From: Paraprevotella xylaniphila YIT 11841
GTDB taxonomy: Bacteria > Bacteroidota > Bacteroidia > Bacteroidales > Bacteroidaceae
Length of the DNA stretch: 64,000 nt
Reading direction: 5' to 3'
NCBI RefSeq assembly: GCF_000205165.1
Contig: NZ_GL883831.1
Coordinates: forward strand, 47,496-111,495
Numbering within the stretch: the stretch's first letter is position 1; every line of letters begins with the position of its first letter. This document shows positions 47,001-52,476 of the stretch, one piece after another. The notes under the pieces are model-generated. The model made no database searches. It was given only the letters and a program-made list of their open reading frames with translations, and had not been told where the DNA came from. A program made the position numbers and the translations under genes.

Positions 47001-48197
47001 AAGGTTTCGACGTTGGAACAGACGGATTCGAGCCTTAAAAGCCAAATCAGCACGGCAAATGGAAAAATATCCACCTTGGAGCAGACGACGAGCAAGATTT
47101 CCTTGAAGGTGAGCAGCATCTGGCCGGACAACCTTTTCCCTGACGGCAGTTTTGAATACGGTGGGCTTTCCAATCAGAACCTGTCAAATTGCACTGTTTC
47201 GATAGACGGTTCCTCACATATACATGGCAGTAAAAGTTTGAAAATACAGTGTAAAACGGGGAACTCATGGGTATATTTAGGCCGTGCACAGGTACCTGTT
47301 GTTGCCGGGAAATTATATACCATAGTCATGTGGATACGAGCCACATCCTCTTTCACAGAAAGCGGTGGTGCTACAGGGGCTTACTTTTCAACAAACAACC
47401 AGCTTGAACTTGCGGGCTTCACTGCATTTCAACCTGCATTTACTTCGGCATGGACAAGGAAAACATACAAGGTGACAGCACCAAGCGGTAGTAAGTTCCT
47501 TGTACTCCGGCTTGGCACGGCGGGACAGACAACAAACCGCACGTTGTACTTTGACGGGATAATGGTGTTTGAGGGTGATTTGACTGGAGATCCTCCCACC
47601 TCATTCATTGAAGGCAAACGTGACGGGGAACTTGCCACGGGAATAGACGTGGTGAACAAAAAAATCACCGTGACGGGCGACCAGTTTGTCATACGGAACA
47701 ATGCCGGGGATGTAACGGCAAGCGTGGACGCAGACGGGGTGCTGAAAATAGGAAGCGGTGAGTTCTCGGGATACATGAAAACCGTTCCGCAAATAGACCC
47801 CAACAATAACAGCGTCACGGTGACGAGGGACGTATTGAAGAAGGGTGGCTTCTTCTGTTTCCCCACAAGGGACGGAAGTTCGCGTGGTACTGTGACATTG
47901 CCCACATCCGGGGACTACTTGGGGACGCACCTCTACATATACAGCGGGAGCAGCGTGCAAACGTCTGGAGCTAAAATTTCCTACAACGGGGTGGAAAACT
48001 ACACCTCGCTTGTCGTGAGCACCTCTTGCACGTACGTGGAACTCGTGGCCGTGCCAAACTCTGTGGACGCGGCAAGATGGCATGCCTACCAGACAGGACA
48101 AAGCAGCACGCTTCCTGACATCGTGTGGCTCTTGCTCGTGCCTGGCGGTGCAAAATATACATCGTCAAACAATGTGCTGACCATAAGCAGGGCATGA
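38010..48197 (+). CDS. Giant modular tail-tip/fibre protein with collagen-like repeats
   Basis: 3395 aa. Residues about 1-730 form a tail-hub region (Tal/gp44-like; YTRIYAFGSTQN-type text). Then come Gly-rich helical repeats (830-900) and a beta region (900-1110). Three helical repeats of about 100 aa follow (about 1335-1895), with a jelly-roll-like domain inserted between the second and third (about 1590-1750). From about 1990 to 2830 short beta modules (GIKSIT...YLWN...TYT) alternate with G-X-Y stretches such as GNTGNTGATGATG. A coiled coil (2930-3035), a second jelly-roll-like domain (3035-3195) and a terminal beta region end the protein. Receptor binding is inferred. Base composition shifts to higher GC between about 40.5 and 46 kb, suggesting modular exchange. 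Confidence 0.82.
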   Translation: MIEIKDNNEVLVLSTPIGVGSKRKFELMKDDYITLKFSLLYPVRFKLGCHTECEFGRFEIIEDQKPSFNNSTGGYDYELKMEASYMKWKNKVFKYTPETGGNEAAWDLTAQLSYHLDIFLRNLKAWGFQFNGEDYEYEIDNDVNVDALVMHYSNTNLIDALTALAEAANCEWWIEGKKIRFGRCENGEAVEIILGEEAETMSLSKSSGEYFTRIYAFGSTQNISSRYRKKLEFTIDTLDRSGNKSDFKDSNKPVNPSFFRKDLIKHHSYEKQMDGVGTVSASLATPDIKEYELYDNLTINVMQLYKSRYVIDLSSMVFSYDFSSFPNAVLEVKVEIVASENDASTVLSESSYTVDNSNKTLKLSKESFESPYGLIRKLYLRITYSCTSPLVTYIPYTLVGDCILSSVYGYVETDVHYVDEDGENHKIGVTINRNAMPYTDEHATLLYEITSNDKLYIGAKFTIDGLVKGNVPLGYFDSDVDGLTVNGVVQRRLMLPEGTPYIDVYPDMSPDEVIEGIVTFDYVYPRKVLSISSVEEEMIDVTEGEEKKPTGMKVPVYTIKTTGLVGFDNSYVISEKLTITLQTGKLAGLTFGLTFLPEKSDNTSTCFEIVANEDYGGRLPDTVMKPEAGNEFVMAGYDTEYVFENLVTEAEEELKSEAEKYAEKIRNNIGTVSAKLMSDWSKARNEAQETPCPFDVGQKVTVNNPSFFPSPRTMRVLGYELALDIPWDSPVYTIGESASYSRLGALEDKIDSIKLNGSRYFSGKVSSSTSGTNVYLIKKDDETEPSDTNAYSSLRTDKEIKEGIEKNNKELAKKFLSKLNDDTASGIITFLQGLIIGNFSSGESGGQISSDGAAELASLLLRGALEIGKYSAGKSGAKIGADGAAELLNVLVRELVTANGIQSPGFSTGALGTGLCLKMDGNGDSYIEVDRMLVRKVAEFIKLVIQEIKHVGGQIILTPASMSCVNVEDKGDYYRCHFTATDGEKTVENQFVVGDFARAQTFNVKEGVNENVKNTYYWRLVTGVGDDYIDLSKTDCDAGSTVPAAGDEIVQLGNRNDAARQAAIILAAYGNDAPYIKMYRGINSYKLDGKEFASFSRKEVNIIADVFKWSSGESVKDYIDGSVGEVQDKVDEVSGKVEDAVERLAEQQNYIAALQQTSEDLQDQIDGAIESYFEKTDPTTSNYPANEWTTEEQKQSHSNDTYTNISTGKSWKWVKDGSTWKWKAIADTATEKALAAAAKAQDTADGKRRVFVSQPTTGQAYDVGDLWVNATYGETYKNDLLRCKTSKKENEAFSISHWELASRYTDDTKANEAKTAADNAAKAAKNAQADANEANSMLSDIANDNKLTAQEKQQAKKEWDVIVSEKPKNDASADKFGVSKTAYGSAYTALSTYVTPLLSDLSSTSNITGTEFRAKFKAYYDARTDLLNAISAKAKELADNAQEAADAAAENASQAIEDAASAKNAADKAQADVDAEKERMDDWAADGKFSPSEKKQLKEELARIDGDKTQVADGYTKYGLGTPTAYNTAYTNYRKAINGVVSSSSETVAIPSDFATKRTAYYTQKSAALTAISDAAKAYADKVVAGIEVGGRNILMETNQGKKRWYANTNEGETLFTISEWVDEGVKGVKLELTKKPSSWSIIYYNLNGTLDLLEPNTTYMLSFDVLSNISNTLSATIMGSNATGKLTNSPSFSFEANKRKHVVLKLVTNDLSEKGSQVLYFSYNKVSYICFKNLKLEKGNVATAWTPAIEDVNGMIEDAQKAADDAAEAAKKAQTDATNANKELTNIKSDNLISPIEKTALKQQQADIRSEYGEITANAVRYSVSTTAYKAAYDKASAALTKYTASSPEYITVGSDYANISAYYDARKTILDAIAAAAKKAADDATNKANQAVEDAARAGHYLLDLDNDSGQVACDADGNVTGGYPTTNAKVWYGTEVDTGWTFKGTFSGCTGSVGASSGAVTVTGMSKDDASVTVTATKSGKPELSAVFTVVKVRSGRDGTDGTNGVGIKSITNKYAVSASNTTAPTSWSDTVPTMTTTNRYLWNYEIVTYTNGTTSETKKRVIGAYGNTGNTGATGATGVGIKSITEYYLASSASSGVTTSTSGWTTSVQTTSSSKKYLWNYEVVTYTNDTKYTSSPVIIGTYGDKGDTGPQGVQGPKGADGTPRYTWIRYADNASGSGISNSPTGKTYIGFAYNKTTATESNTPSDYTWSLIKGEKGDTGVPGAKGADGKTTYTWIKYSDNSTGSGMYDTPKSTTQYIGIAVNKTTATESNTPSDYTWSKFKGDDGADGKGIKSTAVTYQASTSGTTPPTGTWSASVPSVAANQYLWTRTVITYTDNATSTSYSVGKMGANGAKGDKGDTGPAGADGDGIVSVSNTYQVGSSGTTAPTGSWSATVPSPQKGKYLWTKTVTTYKKSDPTTVYSVSYYGTDGTAAKYVRVAGDQVFVYANNFSGNPTPTSITLTATLTGTSGYQWSYKQAGQSSFTNISGATSQTYALAHNNSTVWGSAKSVTIRCTSGGVYDEITIAKVSSGTNGTNGKDGTNGTNGKDGAAGKNGTDAYTIILGNESHAFQGTTSAAIAASTKCEVIAYKGATRVAATIGTITGAPSGMSTSISSNGTTSASFTVSVTSSLTTGQGVLTVPITVDGKTFTKNFSFSVAFKGNTGATGAAGKGVKSIVEQYYLSTSNTAQSGGSWVTAPPAWANGKYMWTRSVITYTDNSSTTTSPVCVTGAKGATGDKGATGATGAAGKGVSSVDVLYYLSTSATSLSGGSWSTTAPAWVNGKYMWSKTKVTYTDGSSKETNPVCITGAKGDTGATGAKGDKGQQGNPGADAVFYTIEPSVAIVKKSWDNKLTPTSVTCTKYKQTGSDARATTTEKTLKYQRVGTDGSVQTAANGSSVTVSPTSTTTSIKFWLYDGSNIIMMQEVPIVGDAVDVYEKVHAEIEQKEDSILSTVQKTYSTKDELTGLETTLGKKVSTVEQTAESLKTTVSGLNGKVSTLEQTDSSLKSQISTANGKISTLEQTTSKISLKVSSIWPDNLFPDGSFEYGGLSNQNLSNCTVSIDGSSHIHGSKSLKIQCKTGNSWVYLGRAQVPVVAGKLYTIVMWIRATSSFTESGGATGAYFSTNNQLELAGFTAFQPAFTSAWTRKTYKVTAPSGSKFLVLRLGTAGQTTNRTLYFDGIMVFEGDLTGDPPTSFIEGKRDGELATGIDVVNKKITVTGDQFVIRNNAGDVTASVDADGVLKIGSGEFSGYMKTVPQIDPNNNSVTVTRDVLKKGGFFCFPTRDGSSRGTVTLPTSGDYLGTHLYIYSGSSVQTSGAKISYNGVENYTSLVVSTSCTYVELVAVPNSVDAARWHAYQTGQSSTLPDIVWLLLVPGGAKYTSSNNVLTISRA

Positions 48198-48269
48198 TTG
48201 AGGGAACATCCGGTGGAAAGAAATACGCTAAATTCAAATAACATTATTCATTAATTAAAAAAAAGTATT

Positions 48270-48587
48270 ATGGAGATTAAGAAAAACAGCACGAGAGTGA
48301 TTTACAACGGAGAGGCCACGACGGCAAATGCCAAGTACAACATCGAGTATGAGACGGACGGAAAGGAACTGGTACGCGTGAACGCCTCGGTGAACAAGGT
48401 GGAGGAAGTGGAGTTTCCCATGGAGGACGGCATGCGGAAAGGCGTGCAGGAAACGAACGTGGGGTACATCTATTACGAGAACGGCTCTTACACGATGTCG
48501 AGCTTCCCGGAGAGCGACGAGCTTCCGAAGTACGTGTCGGATGCCATACAGATAGTGAAACAGATAAAGGAAGATGCTTCTGCCTGA
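48270..48587 (+). CDS. Small protein downstream of the tail fibre, unknown function
   Basis: 105 aa, mixed alpha-beta (RVIYNGEATTANAKYNIEYET, GYIYYENGSYTMSSF, YVSDAIQIVKQIKED). No membrane segment. It has its own AT-rich leader and is followed by a hairpin, so may be a fibre accessory or assembly factor; not recognised. Confidence 0.55.
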   Translation: MEIKKNSTRVIYNGEATTANAKYNIEYETDGKELVRVNASVNKVEEVEFPMEDGMRKGVQETNVGYIYYENGSYTMSSFPESDELPKYVSDAIQIVKQIKEDASA

Positions 48588-48605
48588 CTATTGAAACAAC
48601 GGGTA

Positions 48606-48636
48606 TAAGGCAGCGATGCCTGCCTTACCTGTTTTT
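48606..48636 (+). terminator. Terminator before the lysis block
   Basis: TAAGGCAG-CGATGC-CTGCCTTA perfect 8-bp stem, with a T run at 48632-48636. Confidence 0.7.
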
Positions 48637-48695
48637 CAGGTGGCTTGTCTTGTGGTACCGGGGGGCTTTGGCATTAATTATAAAAAAGCATTGTA

Positions 48696-49157
48696 ATGGA
48701 AAAAGTGATTATTGATTTTATAGAAAATCACATGATGAACCACATCATACTGATAGCATTATGCGTGGCGGCCACGATAGGCGCAATGGCCGTGGATTTG
48801 GTCTCTGGGGTACAAAAGGCCAAACAACGCGGCGAGGCGCGGACTTCCACGGGATACAAGAAGACGGCCACGAAGGCAAAGAAGTACTTCACGCCTTTCC
48901 TGACGTTGTGCTTCATCGACATCCTGTGCTGCGTGGTGGTTCCCATACCGGTGTTCTCGATGTTGTGGACGGCTTACTGCATTTTCTGCGAGTTCGTGTC
49001 GGTAAGGGAGAAATCATGGCAGAAGGAGGAACTCCGGAAGGCGGAGAAGACGATGAGGGTAATCATCGACAACAAGGACGAGATAGCCAAGATGGCGGCA
49101 GAGCTTCTGTTTCAAAGGGAACATGATAATAATACAGTAAAGAAGGAGGAAAAGTGA
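48696..49157 (+). CDS. Phage holin (toxin-secretion/lysis holin family)
   Basis: 153 aa. Two to three hydrophobic segments (IILIALCVAATIGAMAVDLVSG, TPFLTLCFIDILCCVVVPIPVF, MLWTAYCIFCEFVSV) with the family phrase DLVSGVQKAK and a charged C-terminus. It would form the inner-membrane pore that releases the endolysin at 50807. Confidence 0.82.
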   Translation: MEKVIIDFIENHMMNHIILIALCVAATIGAMAVDLVSGVQKAKQRGEARTSTGYKKTATKAKKYFTPFLTLCFIDILCCVVVPIPVFSMLWTAYCIFCEFVSVREKSWQKEELRKAEKTMRVIIDNKDEIAKMAAELLFQREHDNNTVKKEEK

Positions 49158-49158
49158 C

Positions 49159-49446
49159 ATGGCACTCAGGAATTTGAATTTCACCCTACAGGGTGACAGG
49201 TATGTGGCGGAAGAGACGGTGAACGCGGACTATGCTCTCCATCTGGAACGGAAGGAAGGCGGCGGGTTTTACATCTCGCAGCGGAGTTCGGACGAGGGGA
49301 CGTTCGTGCCGTGCATCCTGCCGAACACTTTGTACAATCCCGGACAGTTCATAGACTGGTGCTTCGGACACGGCGTTTATCCGATGCACATCAGGATTGA
49401 GAGCATGTCGGAAGTGACGAAGGCCACTATCAGGGAGGCGGAATGA
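49159..49446 (+). CDS. Small protein of the lysis/fibre operon, unknown function
   Basis: 95 aa, beta-rich (RYVAEETVNADYALHLERKEG, GFYISQRSSDEGTFVPC). Starts next to the holin stop and overlaps the next gene by four bases. Not recognised; possibly a virion surface component. Confidence 0.55.
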   Translation: MALRNLNFTLQGDRYVAEETVNADYALHLERKEGGGFYISQRSSDEGTFVPCILPNTLYNPGQFIDWCFGHGVYPMHIRIESMSEVTKATIREAE

Positions 49447-49661
49447 TGGAGAGGATGAACTATTCACGGTTGAACATGGCGGGGTTGGGAACGACCCGCG
49501 CCAATTCTTCCGGCATCATAGGGCGCGGGGACCCGTATGAGCTTGTCGGCAACGCCCTGCTCTTGGAGGAAGGCAAGGCTTGGCTTTGGGCTGACGGAAG
49601 CCCCGTGATGATGGAGGAGGTGACAAGAAGGACAGTAAGGAAACAATTAAGACACAAGTAG
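49443..49661 (+). CDS. 72-aa protein, unknown function
   Basis: Overlaps its upstream neighbour (ATGA) and precedes the fibre gene by 2 nt. Contains ARANSSGIIGRGDPYELVGN-like turn-rich sequence and a basic end (RRTVRKQLRHK). Function unknown. Confidence 0.5.
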   Translation: MMERMNYSRLNMAGLGTTRANSSGIIGRGDPYELVGNALLLEEGKAWLWADGSPVMMEEVTRRTVRKQLRHK

Positions 49662-49663
49662 TC

Positions 49664-50758
49664 ATGGCAGTAGAAGGAAAGACGATATTACAGACCCCGG
49701 AACGCACGGAGCTGACGGGGAAAGAGGGCATCCCGTTCCAGGAGGGTGAGCGGAACGGGCATGTGCTGTTGGAGAGAATCAATGAGTATGTGAGTGGAAA
49801 CGTAGTTTACATTTTACCGGGAGCTTTAGAAACGACAAAAGATTGGTCTACAACAGACGTGGAATCTATTGTAGGGAATTGGGATGAGTTTGTGGAAGCC
49901 GTAAATCATAAAGTCGTAATTGCAAAAGTTTCAATTGGATATGATGGGATTATAGTATATATTCCTGCAGGAATCGTCAAGCTTGATGGATTTATTGGAT
50001 TTTATATAAATGCAGGCAATGGCATTTTTGTATACTCAATATCATCAGATAGAATATCCCTTGAAACTTTAGTAGTTGTCCCCAATGTCATAAACAACCT
50101 GAATTCTGATAATGAAGAAAGTGCTCTTTCGGCCGCACAGGGTAAAGTGTTGAATGACAAGATTGCGGAAATCTCAAATACGGCCTCTGCGGACAAGGAC
50201 GGTTTGATGTCGAAGGAGGACAAGAAAACGTTTGACAGCATCCGATTCAGCGAAGATGAGAATAGTATTTGGTTTAATGGGAAGAAGTACGGAGCAACGC
50301 TTTTCAAGAATTTATTTGGCCTTTCTACGGGTTCAAGCAACGAAGAAATCAAAACGGCACTTGGTGGGAATACTTATAATGATATTTCCCAGATGGTCGA
50401 CAGAGGAATCCTGTTTTTAAACATCAATAACAAGGCATTGCAACATGTGATGATTAGAATAGAAAACACAGTTTCCTCAGAGGGGGATTATTTACATATC
50501 AGAGGATTATCTGACGCATCTGACACGGCCTATATAAAAATACGTCATTACAATGGTATTTTTAATATAACGAAGGATGTTGCGCGGGATAACTTATTGT
50601 TCAAATCTAACATAGTCAATGTATTAGACTCTTCCTCTTCAGATTTACCACTTTCCGCAGCGATGGGAAAAGAACTAAATGATAAAATTGAGGCCATAAA
50701 ATCGGAAAATTCTGCATTAAGGGATGAAATAGAAGCACTGAAGGGAAGCGGGGCATGA
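49664..50758 (+). CDS. Tail-fibre-like protein
   Basis: 364 aa. Contains two copies of the fibre phrase LSAAQGKVLNDKI / LSAAMGKELNDKI (about 145-165 and 325-345), a trimerisation-like repeat, a DKDGLMSKEDKKTFDSI segment and a terminal coiled coil. Middle parts are AT-rich relative to its ends, as if a receptor-binding insert had been exchanged. Probably a side fibre. Confidence 0.7.
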   Translation: MAVEGKTILQTPERTELTGKEGIPFQEGERNGHVLLERINEYVSGNVVYILPGALETTKDWSTTDVESIVGNWDEFVEAVNHKVVIAKVSIGYDGIIVYIPAGIVKLDGFIGFYINAGNGIFVYSISSDRISLETLVVVPNVINNLNSDNEESALSAAQGKVLNDKIAEISNTASADKDGLMSKEDKKTFDSIRFSEDENSIWFNGKKYGATLFKNLFGLSTGSSNEEIKTALGGNTYNDISQMVDRGILFLNINNKALQHVMIRIENTVSSEGDYLHIRGLSDASDTAYIKIRHYNGIFNITKDVARDNLLFKSNIVNVLDSSSSDLPLSAAMGKELNDKIEAIKSENSALRDEIEALKGSGA

Positions 50759-50762
50759 AAAC

Positions 50763-50783
50763 GGGGAGGCACGCCGCCTCCCC
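50763..50783 (+). terminator. Hairpin after the fibre gene
   Basis: GGGGAGGC-ACGCC-GCCTCCCC perfect stem without a clear T run. Confidence 0.5.
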
Positions 50784-50806
50784 CTGTTAAACTTAAATAT
50801 AATACC

Positions 50807-51322
50807 ATGAAAAACATATTAGTTCTTCGGGCGTCCCTCACGGGAGGCGATGGCAAAGTTAAACAAAAAAATGTAGATATGAAAGCGAGCAACACATTGA
50901 TTGAGGCGATAAAGAGGTTCGAGGGTTTCCGGGGCACGGCTTACAAGTGCCCGGCGGGCGTGTGGACGATAGGCTACGGACATACGGTTGGCGTGAAGCG
51001 TGGCGACAAGATGACGGAGGGCGAGGCGGAACGGCAGCTCAGGCGTGACTTGGCAGAATATGAGGCATTTGTGGACAAATTAGGCGTGACGGAGCGTCAG
51101 AACAAGTTCGACGCATTGGTGGACTTCGCGTACAACCTTGGGTGCGACGCGTTGGCCGGTTCCACACTTTTGAAAAAAATACGGGCTTGCGCCCCGGATG
51201 CGGAGGTGCGTGCGGAGTTCATGAGGTGGGTGTATGCCACGGTGGCCGGGAAGAAGCGGAAGCTTGACGGACTGGTGAAGCGGAGGAAATGGGAGGCTGA
51301 CAGGTTCTTCAATATCGCATAG
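50807..51322 (+). CDS. Phage lysozyme (GH24 endolysin)
   Basis: 171 aa. GH24 catalytic block IKRFEGFRGTAYKCPAGVWTIGYGHT supplies the Glu and downstream Cys/Thr of the E-8aa-D/C-5aa-T triad, and the C-terminal part has DALVDFAYNLGCDALAGSTLL and FMRWVYATVAGKKRKLDGLVKRR. An internal ATG at 50879 gives a 147-aa protein that matches the usual domain start; the N-terminal 24 residues (MKNILVLRASLTGG...) are unexplained, hence the start is uncertain. Degrades peptidoglycan at lysis. Confidence 0.88.
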   Translation: MKNILVLRASLTGGDGKVKQKNVDMKASNTLIEAIKRFEGFRGTAYKCPAGVWTIGYGHTVGVKRGDKMTEGEAERQLRRDLAEYEAFVDKLGVTERQNKFDALVDFAYNLGCDALAGSTLLKKIRACAPDAEVRAEFMRWVYATVAGKKRKLDGLVKRRKWEADRFFNIA

Positions 51323-51324
51323 CC

Positions 51325-51459
51325 ATGGGAACGAGTGAGGAGTATTGGCCGATGCTTGACGACATCGGAGAGGGCGGCGGGAAGGGATTGCCGCCTTGGT
51401 TGGCCTTCCTCGTGTTGGCCTTGGGTGCCTGGATGTTGGCACGTGCGTTGGTTTTATAA
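51325..51459 (+). CDS. 44-aa single-pass membrane protein of the lysis block
   Basis: ATG 51325, 3 nt after the lysozyme stop. Acidic N-terminus (MGTSEEYWPMLDDIGEG), Gly-rich linker and one transmembrane helix (LPPWLAFLVLALGAWMLARAL). Could be a pinholin, an antiholin or a spanin helper; position makes a lysis role likely. Confidence 0.6.
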   Translation: MGTSEEYWPMLDDIGEGGGKGLPPWLAFLVLALGAWMLARALVL

Positions 51460-51471
51460 ATTAACAACGGT

Positions 51472-51921
51472 ATGGATATGAATAGATTTTTTAGGGTGTT
51501 TTGGCCTTGGCTGATGGTGCCGGTGTTCTGGCTCGTGGTGGGGCTGTCGTTGTTTGCCATGTGCGGATGTGCGAGGGTGCAGTACGTGCCGGTGGAGACG
51601 GTGAGGATAGACAGCGTGCATGGTGCGCGGTGGTCTGTGGACAGTGTTTACCTGAAGGATTCGATTCACGTGGAATTGAGGACGGAGAGGGACACGGTGT
51701 ATAGGACGGAATACAAGTACCGGACGCACTGGAGGGAGCGCGTGGTGAGGGACACGTTGGTGTCGGTGAGGACGGACAGCGTTGGCGTGCCTTATCCTGT
51801 GGAGCGGAAGCTTTCGAGGTGGGAGGAAACGAAGCTGCACTATGGGGGCTTTGCGCTCGTGGCCGTGGTCGTTTGCATCCTTATAGGATTCGGGAGGTTT
51901 GTGTACAGGCTGAAAAAGTAA
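51472..51921 (+). CDS. Unimolecular-spanin-like membrane lipoprotein (candidate)
   Basis: 149 aa. N-terminal hydrophobic segment followed by cysteines at 31 and 33 (FAMCGC), consistent with a lipobox; a beta-strand-prone middle with repeated V-D-S-V and R-T-E-R-D-T-V-Y-R type strands (about 40-120); and a C-terminal transmembrane helix (about 125-142) ending YRLKK. This is the layout of u-spanins, which join inner and outer membranes in the last lysis step. It lies two genes after the endolysin. An ATG at 51478 is also possible. Confidence 0.6.
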   Translation: MDMNRFFRVFWPWLMVPVFWLVVGLSLFAMCGCARVQYVPVETVRIDSVHGARWSVDSVYLKDSIHVELRTERDTVYRTEYKYRTHWRERVVRDTLVSVRTDSVGVPYPVERKLSRWEETKLHYGGFALVAVVVCILIGFGRFVYRLKK

Positions 51922-51948
51922 TGTTTACTCCTTCGGGGACGGGAGTAT

Positions 51949-52069
51949 AAAAAAGCCCCCAACGTTCCTTGCATTACCACATGACAAGACGCGAAAATAG
52001 CTCGCGCGTTGAGGGCTTTATGTCTTCATCGCGAGCTATCGTTGTATATAAACGCCTTGTCATGTGGTA
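51949..52069 (-). ncRNA. Possible switch-like RNA formed by interlocked inverted repeats
   Basis: Six segments in the order A (51952-51964), B (51975-51988), C (51997-52006), A' (52007-52019), C' (52030-52039), B' (52056-52069). B/B' pair over 14 bp and C/C' over 10 bp without mismatch; A/A' pair over 13 with one mismatch. On the minus strand B' would be at the 5' end, and A'/A plus six U (complement of 51949-51954) is a terminator whose stem cannot coexist simply with B/B' and C/C'. A TATCTTTG box precedes it. No ORF is present. Confidence 0.5.
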
Positions 52070-52072
52070 TGA

Positions 52073-52080
52073 CAAAGATA
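52073..52080 (-). promoter_or_regulatory. -7 element of the minus-strand structured RNA
   Basis: TATCTTTG on the minus strand directly before the 14-bp repeat; no good -33. Confidence 0.45.
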
Positions 52081-52101
52081 TGAATAAAAATCGGATTTTG
52101 T

Positions 52102-52395
52102 ATGTGCAAGGAAGATATTTTTAATGAGATTATTCAGGTTGTCAGCAGGGAAACGGAGATTTCACCAAGAATCATATTGTCGGGAAGCAAAGAAACGGAG
52201 GTGGTGGATGCACGTTACTTGCTTGTGTATTTCCTTTCCAAGGAGGGCTTCTACCCTTCCCAGATTGCATTATTGGTGCGCAAGACGAAACGCGCGGTAA
52301 ACTATATGCTGTCTAATTTTTCTTCGCGTGTGAGGTGTGGGAAAATGATGGGAATATATCGGGAAAGAATCGGGAATGAGTTGGGAAAAAATTGA
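52102..52395 (+). CDS. DnaA C-terminal-domain-like small protein (candidate)
   Basis: 97 aa helical protein: VVSRETEISPRIILSGSKETEVVDARYLLVYFL, YPSQIALLVRKTKRAVNYML. The succession of helices resembles the DnaA-box-binding helix-turn-helix (domain IV), where the equivalent text is R-x-x-xVxARxxxMYL...IG..GRDHSTV. In Bacteroidetes mobile elements such short DnaA-C-like proteins are seen without an ATPase. It follows the interlocked repeats, which could be its target. Confidence 0.55.
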   Translation: MCKEDIFNEIIQVVSRETEISPRIILSGSKETEVVDARYLLVYFLSKEGFYPSQIALLVRKTKRAVNYMLSNFSSRVRCGKMMGIYRERIGNELGKN

Positions 52396-52396
52396 T

Positions 52397-52426
52397 TTTG
52401 AGTGACATAATGTATTTGTAGTTTTG
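52397..52426 (+). promoter_or_regulatory. Promoter of the 52.4-56.0 kb cassette
   Basis: TTTG 52397-52400, 18 bp, TAGTTTTG 52419-52426. Indicates expression separate from the late operon. Confidence 0.65.
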
Positions 52427-52429
52427 CAG

Positions 52430-52448
52430 GGTCAGGATATGCCTGACC
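52430..52448 (+). promoter_or_regulatory. Start-site hairpin/operator
   Basis: GGTCAGG-ATATG-CCTGACC, perfect 7-bp inverted repeat over the expected transcription start. Either a 5' stabilising hairpin or a repressor site. Confidence 0.5.
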
Positions 52449-52476
52449 TTGTAACGTTTAATTTAAAAGATACATT

